From Paulinella micropora (taxonomy: Eukaryota; Cercozoa; Imbricatea; Euglyphida): a stretch of 64,000 nucleotides of DNA. The notes under the pieces were generated by a model, which saw nothing but the letters and a program-made list of their open reading frames with translations, was not told where the DNA came from and made no database searches. Position 1 is the stretch's first letter; the number at the start of each line of letters is the position of its first letter. Positions 54,064 to 64,000 of the stretch are shown piece by piece. A program made the position numbers and the translations under genes. The stretch covers positions 1,209,030 to 1,273,029 of the forward strand of contig BJOX01000035.1 in assembly GCA_009731375.1 (NCBI GenBank), given 5' to 3'.

Positions 54064-55280
54064 ATCCATAGAGGGAGTGGGGGAAATAGGGGAAGGAGTA
54101 GGGGGAGTAGGAGCACGGGGAGTAGGAGTGAAAGTAGGAGAAGTAGGAGTAGGGGAGTAGAAGCAGGGGGAGCAGTAGGGGGTAGATCGTCTGTACCTAC
54201 TTTGTCTGTACCAACTTTGACCCACACTTCGTCTTCTCAACCTACCACTGCACTATCTGATACATCCTCATCACCTTTATTTGGACCCCCTGAGGTCGTG
54301 GAAGAAGGAGAGCCAGGTAGAGCTGAGGATAGTAACGTTTGGGTAAGGGACGGAAAGCGGGTGTTAAAAGGTGGAGGACTACCCCCCATCGAAGAAATAC
54401 AACGCTTGGTTACTGCTCTCAATCAGGAGCTTAAGAGTAGAACAGTGACAGACGGGTCGATTACGAGCCAGGAGGGGGAATATGATGAATTCTATACAGA
54501 ATTATATTACGCTATGCATGATTGCGTCCTTACCCTTGCTTCCAAACACAACAACCCGTTTGCACGAGGCATCGTTTCTTCTTTCCCTTACATGGTAAAG
54601 GAGGTAGAGGATCTCGAGGATGTGTTGGGTGGAGTGACACCTCCAGAAGAAGACGAACCCCAAAGTCCATCAGACACAGACACCACCACTTCATTCCCCG
54701 AACAACCACACTCTGAATGCTCTATCATGTTGATGGACAATAACTCTGACCACAGAACTGACAGCAGCAATATAGTGTGGGTAGACGATAGTGGTGCAAG
54801 CGAAACACAGTCCCCAGATAGGTGTACGTTCGTTAACCTTAAGAGAGCTCCACAGAAATTCCGCATAGCGAAAGGAAGCATTAGAACCGAGTACAAAGGG
54901 AAAGTTTTAATGAATCTGTCGGGAGCTCATGGGGAAGAAGTCAATGTCCTTGATGCCCACACTACCTACAACCCGCACCTAAAGTACGGGTTGGTGGCTA
55001 CTTCGGCATGGGTTCGTAAGGGTTTCGCCGTCATACACCAAAACAATCAAGTGATATGCTCAGGAAGCCTATTCTGATTACGGAAGACCAAATCGTGGCT
55101 AGAGGGAGAGCACTCCCAAATCACTTGATGGTGTTTGATGCCCCGGGCACCCCTCCTCTCAATCCTAACGAGTGGTATGAGCCCACAAGTACCTCTACTA
55201 CTATGCCCCCCACCACAAGTGAGACTCCCGAGCTCGACGATGATGACAGTGTCACGTCGGACCCGGGGGGACAAGCTTGA
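53959..55280 (+). pseudogene. Element C protease region
   Basis: A low-complexity start (TAC repeat, 54018-54062), conserved helical region, then protease with VDDSGASETQSP (active-site Asp-Ser-Gly), FRIAKGSIRTEYKGKVLM and FAVIHQNNQV. A frameshift at about 55055 leads to EDQIVARGRALPNHLMVFDA. Confidence 0.85.
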
Positions 55281-55343
55281 CAACCCACCTCTCATCTTTC
55301 TCAGAAAACCAACCCACCTACATACCATGACGTATACTGTTTA

Positions 55344-56625
55344 TTGTCACCGTGCATTTGTGGTTGGCGATGTGACGTACCTAATACATACGTACCCTAT
55401 TCTACTGAGATAGATCACGAGAAAGATGAGAGGGCTGAGAGTAAGAGAGATAAAGCACTAGGTAGTAAAGCTTTATGTCCTGTTGTTCGTCCTCACTATC
55501 ATGAAAACATACATGCCACTGTGTTCCATCGTATGTGTAAGCACAGAGGGGTAAAAGCCATGGAGCGAATGGCTAACTATATGGGAGTAAAGATAGTGGG
55601 GAGAGAGTGGAGGGAACGAGTAATGAGATGTGAGTGGTGCTTAAAGAATCAGATAAAGAGAGTGCCCCATTTCAAAGACAACCACCATGCGGTAGAACGC
55701 CACCCTGGGGTTCACATAACAATGGATACCCAGGGTTGGTGGAATACCTTATCGTGGGACGGGAAAAAGTACAAGTTCACCGTCAAATGTCTTGCATCTG
55801 GGTTTGAGTTAGACTATTATCTGACTCAGAGACATAAGAATGAGTTTTTCATGTGCTTTCTTAAAGCCGTTGCCTTCTTCGAACGGCATACGGGAAGAAA
55901 AGTGAAAATTCTTGACTTGTGACCAGGAATATGGTAAGTACAAGGAGTTTCAGACTTGGATTGATGTAAATCAACCAGTCCTCCTTGAGGCTCCGACGGG
56001 GGAGAAACAGGCGGTTGCTAAAATAGAACGAGCCCACCAGACGTGTGGCGGACCCGCAAGGGCAGTTCTCAGCGACGCCGATCTTCCTGAGTCCATGTGG
56101 ACTGAGACGGAGAAAGCTTCCACTTATTTTGGCAACCTCTTACCTCTTGCCCACGGCCCTTTTAAGGGGAAATCTCCTTACGAAATTGTTCATAAGAGAA
56201 AACCCCTTTTGCGTCATTTGCGCCCCATTGGATGTTTGGCGTACATGAAAGTAGACGCAAAGAGGGGGAAAGGTGAGAGGGGGAGGAAAGTTTTATTTCT
56301 TGGGTATGAAAGAAACAACGGCTATTATCGCGTAATATTACGATCCGGTTGGAAAATATTCGGTAATGTCCGTGATGTTATCTTTGACGTTTGGAGACTG
56401 GGGAAGAGGGGGGCATCTAAATCTCGAGAGAGAGATGACGTTGAGGGTGAGATGTTCTCTGTTAATTGGCAACAGCCCCCCCCCTCCCCTATCGCAACAA
56501 ATGACCCCAGAAGATCAAGGAATCGTTTCAGGGGAGGACCCAGGAGGAGAGATTCCGGCAGGGGGAGAAGGTCCCCCGGTAGGAAATCCCCCTGCCGCCG
56601 ACCCTCACTATGGAATCCCCCCTGA
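55344..56625 (+). pseudogene. Element C integrase and linker
   Basis: HHCC site (HATVFHRM, RCEWC), core residues in TMDTQGWW, TCDQEYG and AKIERAHQ, then KGKSPYEIVHKRKP and VLFLGYERNNGYYRV. An extra base at about 55914 breaks the frame just before TCDQEYG. The linker up to 56870 is Pro/Arg/Gly-rich. Confidence 0.88.
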
Positions 56626-56877
56626 GAAGTCACCCCACACTCTGCAAACTGACGAGGATAGCGAGGCCGAAGAGGGACCGGTGTTCGTGAGCACGAGCCC
56701 ACCCCCTCTAGAGCCTCCGAGTCCTAAAGTTGCTCAGCCGAGTGACGAGCAGGGGGAGATGAAGAAAGCAAGAAGGGGGCGTAAGCCCAAAGAAAGACAG
56801 AGGTTGTCCGGAACGTATGTGGAAATCCCGGCAAGGGCTTTTGGGGAGCAGTGGGCTAGATTGACTTACGGGGATAA

Positions 56878-58722
56878 ATGGGAGACGGCGATACGGCGGG
56901 GGACAGCAACAGCCCGTCTGCTCCCGTTACCCGTAAATCTAAACGCTTTCCCGCGCATAGCGTCTTGTTTGACGACGGCGTCATGGATAAGATATTAGAC
57001 ACAGAAATCGTCAAATATGCCAAAGCCCCACAACAGTCAGAACCTAGTAGTATGCCCGAACCGCGTGAGCAAAAAGCCGCAACTGCACCATCACCCTTGT
57101 CGACCAACAAAAACTCTGATTCGGATCTCAATACTAACGATCCCGGCATTGAGGTCACCTCAGAATTTGCGTTTGTCGAGGGGGAGAGGGAGAGGGTAGA
57201 GGTGCAGAGAGCGGCACATAAACCGGGATGGAGATCACACGAACAGGCGGAAATTTCGAATGAAGACATTATCACGGGGAAGAGGGCGAAAGCTCATGTC
57301 GCGGTATGTGCCCGGGAGGAAAATCGGGCGGAGTATTGTCTCGTGAGTGAGAAATTCCCGGAATTCCCAGTAGTACAAAAACCAAAAGACCGTAAGCAAG
57401 CTAGACAGAAGGAATTCGAACAGCTCAAAGAACTAAAAGCGTTTGCTTGGCGAAAAGTGAGCGAAGCGAAAATGTCGGGCACACCAATCATTCCTATAAA
57501 ATGGATAGATACGGTAAAACAACAAGGTACTGCGGATGAATTCCACAAAGCCCGGATAACCCTACGAGGGGACCTCCTGAAAGCTTACGCTCAGTACAAT
57601 CCCAGAAAGACTTACTCTCCCACAGCCCAGCACAGGACCATTTTGCTCATGGTAGCCTATGCAGCCTTTTTCGGAATAGACTTATGGCTGATTGATTTCA
57701 CGACCGCTTATCTGCACGCGAATCTCCCATATGACATATATGTCAAACCGCCGGCCGAATTTCAGACTGCGGACTATGTCTGGCTTCTGAAGAAGGCCCT
57801 ATACGGTCATCCGGAGGCAGGCCGTCTTTGGTACGACGTACTGTCCGGGGAGCTCATTACTGAACACAAATTCAAGCCCCTCACGCTAGACAGGGCCTCT
57901 TTCGTAAAGCATGGGAGTAGCCCCCAAACTACCCAACTGGTGTCCTTTCACGTCGATGGTGGCTGCCACGCCGCGTCACAAGAAAGGCACACCAAGATGG
58001 TGAAGTTGTTCGAAAAGAAAGGCTTCCGGTGCAAGGACCTAGGCAAAGCCACCGAATTCAAAAACATTCAGATCATCCAGACTGAAAAGGGGATTACTCT
58101 GCATCAGCGTAAGTATGAGTTGTTGATCTTGGAGGAGTTGGGTTATATGAAGGAGATACCGGCTAAAACACCATTCACTTCTGATAACCCCGCTCCCCTA
58201 AAGAAGGACCATCGCCTATTACGTTATGATCTTAGATGCTTGATAGGGATGCTTATCTTTTTGGCTGTTCACACCCGGCCACTCCTCATATGCCCTTTAA
58301 GTATAGCAGCTAAGTCCCAAGTCCCTAACCTGTGGATGTCTTATGCTATGGTGCACAGAATGTTCTTGTGGCTTCTAACCCCGCGAGCGCTATTTTTCAG
58401 AAGAGGAGATCGAAATTTACGGAAGTTGCTAGAAACTAATTTCTCGGTTCCTAAAACTCCGGAATCTTGGAAACCTAATCTGGAATCTTGCGCAGCGGCC
58501 AACGCAATCGATGATATCATTGGAAAACCCACAATGCCCGGAATTGACATGTCCAGCGTGCCAGTTCTCGCCAATGTAGGCAGAATTATTGCGGAACAAC
58601 CGATAGTTGGATTTGTAGACTCGGATTTGCGGGGGATAAGAACTCACGTAAATCAAGATCCGGATACGTTTACTTATTCAACGGGACACCAATTTCGTGG
58701 TTCTCTAAACTGCAATCCGTGA
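56878..58722 (+). pseudogene. Element C reverse transcriptase
   Basis: A 614-codon frame: linker, then copia RT with HKARITLRGDLLKAYAQYNP, GIDLWLIDFTTAYLHA, WLLKKALYGHPEAGRLWYD and the polymerase motif FHVDGGCHAA, where the second catalytic Asp (as in FHVDDG of A) is Gly. The loss should abolish activity. RNase H starts at VGFVDSD and leaves frame at about 58635. Confidence 0.9.
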
Positions 58723-59127
58723 TAGCCCAATCTACATTAGAGTCCGAGACTGTTTCAGCAAATGAGGCGGTCAGAGAACTTCTTGCATTACAACAAACTT
58801 TACGAGATATCGGAATAAATATTGAAGGCCCAACTCTCTTCGATGATAACGAAGGAACGATATTATTNNNNNNNNNNGGGTCCTACACCTCTCTTCGAGG
58901 ATAAGGAAGAAACGATATTATTGTCGGAGAGAGGACTAGGGGAAGCTAGGACCCAGCACATAGAGGTCCGATACCACCTTCTAGCGCAACTCGTGAGAGA
59001 AGGAAAGGTCAAACTATTCCGGGTCCCTACGGAGGAAACTATCGCAGATGTATCCACCAAAATACATTTTACGGTAGACAAATTCAATTACCTGGCTAGA
59101 AAAATCTCCGTTGTGCTTAGTAGGTGA
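58640..59127 (+). pseudogene. Element C RNase H
   Basis: WFSKLQSVIAQSTLESETVS, ANEAVRELLAL and two versions of the next motif on either side of a 10-N gap (58868-58877): PTLFDDNEGTIL and PTPLFEDKEETILL. Then ARTQHIEVRYHLLAQLV and FNYLARKIS. The near-duplicate beside the gap may be two alleles placed in tandem. Confidence 0.82.
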
Positions 59128-59329
59128 AATTGCGCTAAATTCAGGATAAAACCCGATCAATTCCCGTATTAGTAAGGCTTATCATCGTGGACTTCGTTTT
59201 ATATTCCCGGGGTATGCAATATAATAATTTTCCCGCATATTGCACATAAGTTGCACAGGTGTGAGAATAGACGAGTGCCGACGGGGCCCGGTGGCAAATG
59301 ACCGGCGCCGGAATTCATTGCTCATTCCA

Positions 59330-59475
59330 GACATTAGTATTTGAGGTTATCAAACCGTGACGACTTCACCCGGTTTCATAACCTGAACTACTGAATCCCT
59401 TGAGACATTAGTATTTCAGGTTGTCAAAGCGTGATGACTTCGCCCGTTTTCTCAGCCTGAAATACTACGATGATT
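59330..59475 (+). repeat. Tandem hairpin repeat in the 3' part of element C
   Basis: Two copies (about 70 bp) of AGACATTAGTATTT(G/C)AGGTT...AACCTGAA or GCCTGAAATACT. Each copy can fold because its ends are complementary (AGTATTTCAGG / CCTGAAATACT). Confidence 0.7.
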
Positions 59476-59571
59476 GCGTCTCTTTCGCTCGTTCCGTTCC
59501 AACTTCTGTGTGCTTCGCTTCAGTTTCTATCTCTATACACTTATATACATAAAAATCTATAAGAAGACGAC

Positions 59572-59781
59572 ATGGAGTCCGGCTGGTCGGTGAACGTGCC
59601 ACACGGGAGTGTGGAACAACACGGAAGTACGTCAGACCAGCCGGATGTACCAGACAGGCCGATAATTACAGATATTGTGTCTTTGTTCATATACATATTA
59701 TGTTACATTATGTTCTTTTTATACCCCTCTACGGGAAGCGCTGTCAAATTTATAAATCCATACTACCGGATAGATGTGTAA
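59572..59781 (+). CDS. Small putative membrane protein downstream of pol (element C)
   Basis: 69 codons, Met to TAA. The N-terminal half is polar (MESGWSVNVPHGS...), then PIITDI and a strongly hydrophobic stretch (VSLFIYILCYIMFFLY, about 16 residues), then the conserved GSAVKF and NPYYRIDV. The C-terminal half aligns with 10009-10257 of A in frame. Position between RNase H and the 3' LTR. No known family. Confidence 0.48.
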   Translation: MESGWSVNVPHGSVEQHGSTSDQPDVPDRPIITDIVSLFIYILCYIMFFLYPSTGSAVKFINPYYRIDV

Positions 59782-60210
59782 CATATAGTTCAAGTTGATC
59801 ATACCTTTTGCTAGATCAGTACAGATGGATACATTACCATATGTCTTATTTTTATATATTATGGTTACTTACGCGATCATATATATATATATATCAATAT
59901 TATATGTGTATTATGACCATACCGTACCTGTGTTACATACATAATGCTACTCAACATAGGATAGGGGGTGCGTAGGACCTAATCCTCTTCTCGTCGACCA
60001 GGCCTAGCTTGACTAGGGGGAGCTGCCCTGTATGTAATCTAGTTGATACATACTTGCCCTAGCAAGCCGGGTAGCCACCATCGACATAACCTCTTGGAGA
60101 GAGTGAGGGTAAGAGTGAGTAATATTATTATGTTTTAAGTCTGTGTTTTTATAATTTTCACAGAATAGATGTATTGGGACCTACAGTTAATTCAATAATT
60201 TACTTTGATC

Positions 60211-60220
60211 CAGGGGGGAG
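60211..60220 (+). other. Polypurine tract of element C
   Basis: CAGGGGGGAG directly before the 3' LTR, matching element A. Confidence 0.85.
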
Positions 60221-60407
60221 TGTTAGACCTATTAATATAATTAACCGGATAGTCAGTATGGGCCGGCATATGTAATGTGTGTCGTTAGAGCCATTACGTA
60301 TGTCCGGCCTAGTATATAATTGGGCTGTCCCTTGGCGCCCTTTTCTCAATAAAGTATCTACTGTAGGACACAGCAAGTATACGGCACATTATTAAGTTAG
60401 TCTCACA
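60221..60407 (+). repeat. 3' LTR of element C
   Basis: 187 bp, TGTTAGAC...TCTCACA; pairs with 50466-50652. Confidence 0.93.
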
Positions 60408-60412
60408 GTTTG

Positions 60413-61017
60413 TATACAACTCTTCAAGTAGGCAGATACAACAAACTCTTAATAAGAACACTATGGCTGCTTTGAGTCCTGACTCAGGATGAGCAGGTGA
60501 AATACAAGTAAATAGTAGAGAGGTCACTTCGTTTATTTACATAATTTCGAACTCATTGCAGGCTTGGGTGCAACGTACAATCAAGTGTAGAACGTAAATG
60601 GTGAGGTCTCCAGTTCTCAAACGGATAGTGTCGCGAGTCTTCAAGTTAACAGTCATCAAACGGATAGTGTCGGGTTGTTGGACTTGAAAATTCCCAAATC
60701 GATTTGGGAAGCCTCAAGGCGAAAATGACTGGCAACGGAAGACAAGTTAGATATTGTGTTTTTCCGTTCTTGTCCACAAATTTACCGTAAAGCGGTTTCA
60801 CGGGGAAATCGAGGGAAAAGGTAATAGAAACAGGAAAAATGGCAATAGCTAAAAAGAACTTTGAACTGATCGTTTGAAATCATTTCTGAACGAAATCGAA
60901 AACTAGTTAGTGAAGTCGAAACGTCGTGCAGAGGAGAATCTAATGAACCGGTCAAAAAGAGTGTCTTATCAACGGTAAAGGTTTTGGCCGGTCGTTAAGG
61001 TGCTCAGTCTGATAGCT
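60413..61017 (-). repeat. Possible 3' LTR region of the gypsy element
   Basis: No coding. It lies directly beyond a purine run on the minus strand (GGTCTGGTGGGGGGGGGAG at 61018-61036), which would be the polypurine tract, so an LTR is expected here; its outer end cannot be fixed from one copy. It holds short direct repeats (CAAACGGATAGTGTCG at about 60616 and 60657). Confidence 0.4.
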
Positions 61018-61036
61018 CCCCCCCCCCACCAGACCT

Positions 61037-61560
61037 AACGGTTGAGTTGAGTTGCGTACAGAATAAGTGATTAACGAACGAAGTATGTTGTCTCACTAAA
61101 AAAAATGTGTCAAAAAGGAAAAAGAGAGGTGGGTGAATCTCTTAAACCATTGGAGAGTAGAAGAGTGGTGCGTCTATATTTGCGAATGCGGATGATGATC
61201 AGCCGGGGCCGGATATCCATGATTTGCAGCAGGACTGGGACAATTGAGGCGCAGTAGCGAGCAATGATATCGGGAGGCGATGTCGAGCCGTAGAAAATTA
61301 GGTGGCCGGGATCACAAAGCCGAGATGAACCAATGAAGCACCAAGTATGCAGTGCCGATATAACCACTGAGGGGTTCAAGTTCGGTGAGAATCATCGTTG
61401 ACCTGCAGGCACAAGAGGCGATCAAGGACTTACATGGGTACGCCGGTCATGGCGTAATATTTCTAGGGACGATGACGGTTCAAGTGGGAAAAGCGCTGGG
61501 CGGGGGGGCGGGTGAAGCCATTACGATGGGTAAAACCCACTTGAGAGTGATAGGGAGTGG
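61037..61560. other. Untranslated 3' part of the gypsy element, no gene recognised
   Basis: Between the end of the integrase frame and the purine run. The frames are short and without domains. Confidence 0.4.
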
Positions 61561-64000
61561 CTACTCCTTGGACTGAGCTTGCTTGCCTTTCTGGAAGACA
61601 TGAAGCCGAAAGGATTCGCCGGTGATGAGGGTACCTCGAAGACGCTTAAGAACGTTAGCGGAGAGCCGGCCTTTGTCCTTGATATTTTTGAAGGGACGCC
61701 ATGAGATGTGTCGATGAACGACTTGATCGTTGGTGATATCGAAGAGGAGGGGCTTACAAAAAGTCAGGGGTTTACTCCAACTGTCAATGGTAGCTTTGTC
61801 CTTTGTGTCTTCGTAGATGGGGCGGAAGAGGGGGTTGGTGTCCGAGGTGATACCAAGCTGATGGACCACGAGGTCATCCTCCTCGTCTTCCGGATCCTCG
61901 TCCAAAACAGTGCCAAGTTTGACTTGGTTGCGGTCGATGAAAGCAACGACTTCACCAGTGGTGTAGTTGACAGTGTCATCATCATAGTCGTCCACTGCAA
62001 CTGGGTTGAGCGGGGCGACGCCATCAGTGGGGGCAGTGTACGGAGAGAGGTGTGAGCGGTCGATCCGTTTCAATATCCTATTGATCTTGAGGTGGCGGAG
62101 TTTAAAGCAGTTAGAGTTGACCTGCTCTAAAATCGTGTAGGGGCCGTCGAACTGAAGAACAGACGAGGCAGGGATGCCTTGTAGGGCGGTAGACGGTGAC
62201 GGTGTCGCCAACCTTCCACTCCTTAACGGCTTTGCGGCGGCCCTTGTTCTTCTGAGCAACAGATCGGGCGCGGGAGACGTCTGTGTACGTGCTGATATAC
62301 GCCGTGACTGCAGCGCGAGCGCGGCGTAGTAGTTCGATCTGCTCTGACGATTGAAGCGAAAGCGTAGAGGAAGCGTCGAGAGCGGCGCTTGAGGCGGAGG
62401 CGCGGGCAGTAATGATCTCCGAGGAATCGAAAAAGTCCAGTGTGCAGCGAGGTTTGCGTGCCAACATACCCTCAAAGGCGGTTGTACCTGTAGCCGTAGA
62501 CACATAGGTGTTCTGGGCGAAGGAGAGGGACGGGATGATGCTAGGCCAGTCGATTTGTCTGCCTTGGGTAGAGACTGAATTGCGGTGCGGATCGCCTTGT
62601 GCCGGCATTCCACGAAGCAGAGTTGATGGTGTGAGTAGGGTGCGGTGGTCAGCCAGTCGAGGCCAGCCTCACTGCAGAAGCGTTTGGCTAATGTACTTAC
62701 AAACGAGCTGTGATAGTCGGAGAAGATGGACTCCGGAAAACCAAAACTGTATGCCCATCGGTTGAGGATGATCTCAACTGTTTCTTCGGCTGAGGTAGAG
62801 ATGCAGGAGATGAATTGAAGAAATCCTGAGAAAAGATCGATGATCGTCAGGATATACTGAAAAACAACGCCCGGAATGCCGACGTGCATATGATCGATGC
62901 CGATGCCTTGACCTTGACTGCTCCACTTCAGCGAAGAGTAGCGGCCGTGGTTGAGAGTGAGGCGGGCGTGGACCAGTTGGAAAAAGTGGCAGTCGCGGAG
63001 GGCGGCGAGGACATCAGCTTGCATAATATCCGTGCCGTCAGTACGGAACCAAATATAGCGCTCCTTGATGAAGGGGACGAGTGTTGGCGTCTTGGCGTGG
63101 TTCTGCATCAAGTGGGCGTAGTTGATCAGCGGGCGGCGCAGCTCTTCTGGAACGTAGATCTTCAGTGTTGACTGTTTGGCGTCGGCGAGGACGGCAAGGC
63201 CCTGACGAAGGGTCAATTCTGTTGATTCGGCGGAGACGGTAGAGACGTCATCGGTCCGGAGAGGGGCTGTAAGAGTGTCTTGTCGTTGTGCGTCCATGAT
63301 TTGTTGGCGCCGTGACGCGAGGAGCGTGCGAAGTAGCGACAAGAGGGTATATATAGTGTTGTTCCATGCCAAGGCCAAAGACTAGCCACACTAAGTTGTC
63401 GTCAAGAAATAAAATCTTACGAAACGTCTCGACGGCCCCCTGTGGAAGTGTATCGTCCGGGACGCAGTGAAGGAGGTCTTGCGGCATGAGCAGGGCAAAT
63501 GGCTTACGAAGGGCGAACATGTCACGCGCGACGGCCGGAGAGCGTTCAGCGGAGGGGATGACAATAGCTAGGTCCCACGGGGCTTGAATGCTTCGTAGCG
63601 TTGGGCCAGCGCGGATGATGCGGCAGGAGAGAGACTTGAGTTTCGCTTCCAAAGCAGCATGTGTGCCTTCGACGGCGAGCCAAAGAGTAGAGCCTGCTTT
63701 GGGCAGTGGAATGCTTGCAAGGAGCTGTAGGGTGGCCTCGGCTTCGCCGATGAGAGTCGGGACGCCTGGGCTTATGCAGGGGACACGGGACAATCCATCC
63801 GGGAGGAGGCTTTGTTTACCGGGGAGGTATTCAAAATTCGACCTTAAAGCGGATCGTCTGAAGATTTTCCAGAACCCATCCGACGACCATGGGGCTGCGA
63901 GCGTGCCATAACCACAAGACTGGCCGGTGATCGGTGACGATAGTGAGTTCGTGGTCGCTGGCATCGATGTAGTAGCGGCACTGTTGAACTCCGTAAATAA
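61561..64000 (-). pseudogene. Ty3/gypsy retrotransposon, RNase H and integrase (5' part outside the window)
   Basis: From the right edge on the minus strand: the RNase H end (YIDASDHELTIVTDHRPVLW, then EYLPGKQSLLPDGLSR after a frameshift at about 63840), a long spacer, a decayed HHCC site (HLMQNH...DCHFF, second Cys of the last pair lost), integrase core with IGIDHMHVG, FSDYHSSF and FVECRHKA (D, D, E), then W-P-S-I-I and TTAFEGMLARKPRC, KEWKVGDTVTVYRP, and the C-terminal FDGPYTILEQV...KRIDRSHLSPY. The core and the last part share one 605-codon frame, but the middle (about 62600-62190) reads correctly only in another frame, so two frameshifts cancel. Gypsy order (RNase H before integrase). Inactive. 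Confidence 0.85.

Larger units (their letters stand above)
50466..60407 (+). mobile_element. Ty1/copia LTR retrotransposon C (same family as A)
   Basis: LTRs of 187 bp at 50466-50652 and 60221-60407 (TGTTAGAC...TCTCACA), target duplications GTTTG at 50461-50465 and 60408-60412. Order: leader, gag, Cys/His module, protease, integrase, RT, RNase H, small membrane frame, polypurine tract. It carries a MITE in the leader and a 491-bp insert in gag. Several frameshifts and a damaged RT motif make it inactive. Confidence 0.94.

Overview
The window looks like nuclear DNA of a repeat-rich microbial eukaryote, perhaps an alga or other protist; I cannot name the lineage. The evidence is spliceosomal introns, a histone H3 gene next to a histone H1 gene, a tRNA-derived SINE, LINE 3' ends, Ty1/copia and Ty3/gypsy LTR retrotransposons, MITEs, and very long tri- and tetranucleotide arrays. 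Short N gaps (usually 10 N) often sit beside homopolymer runs.

Layout. 1-4.4 kb: SINE copies and ATT, GATA, TAG and ATGT/ACGT arrays. 4.4-7.6 kb: an 11-exon gene for a DJ-1/PfpI-family protein (246 aa), with tiny exons hidden between microsatellite-filled introns. 7.6-9.3 kb: an 800-bp ATGT array and a MITE. 9.36-27.15 kb: copia element A (minus strand, target duplication GGTCG), with a second copia element B (13.26-21.60 kb, target duplication TTTGG) and a MITE inserted in it. B keeps one open 2442-codon gag-pol. 28.3-29.6 kb: divergent histone H3 (minus) and H1 (plus) genes. 32.2-38.5 kb: a minus-strand multi-exon gene for an RNA-binding protein with a CCCH finger, an RRM-like fold and CCHC knuckles; again the exons are small islands between microsatellites. 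35.9-41.8 kb: two interspersed repeat families (R1, R2). 42.1-45.8 kb: LINE 3' ends stacked in GAA arrays. 46-49.4 kb: isolated putative exons and long TAG/CTAT arrays. 50.2-60.4 kb: copia element C (plus strand, target duplication GTTTG), same family as A, carrying its own inserts. 61.0-64.0 kb: the 3' half of a decayed Ty3/gypsy element (minus strand), running off the window.

The two spliced protein genes were built by hand from splice sites, reading-frame phase and family motifs. All ten DJ-1 junctions are in phase; in the RNA-binding gene all but one are, and that one faces a sequence gap. Host genes occupy little of the window; most of it is mobile elements and simple repeats.

The most unusual content is in the copia elements. 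B carries a MYND-type zinc finger between the gag zinc knuckle and the protease. A and C carry a different Cys/His module in the same place. A and C also share a small membrane-type reading frame between pol and the 3' LTR whose insertions and deletions are all multiples of three. B uses non-TG/CA LTR ends, starts its reading frame inside the 5' LTR, and has a primer-binding site of the copia half-tRNA-Met type.
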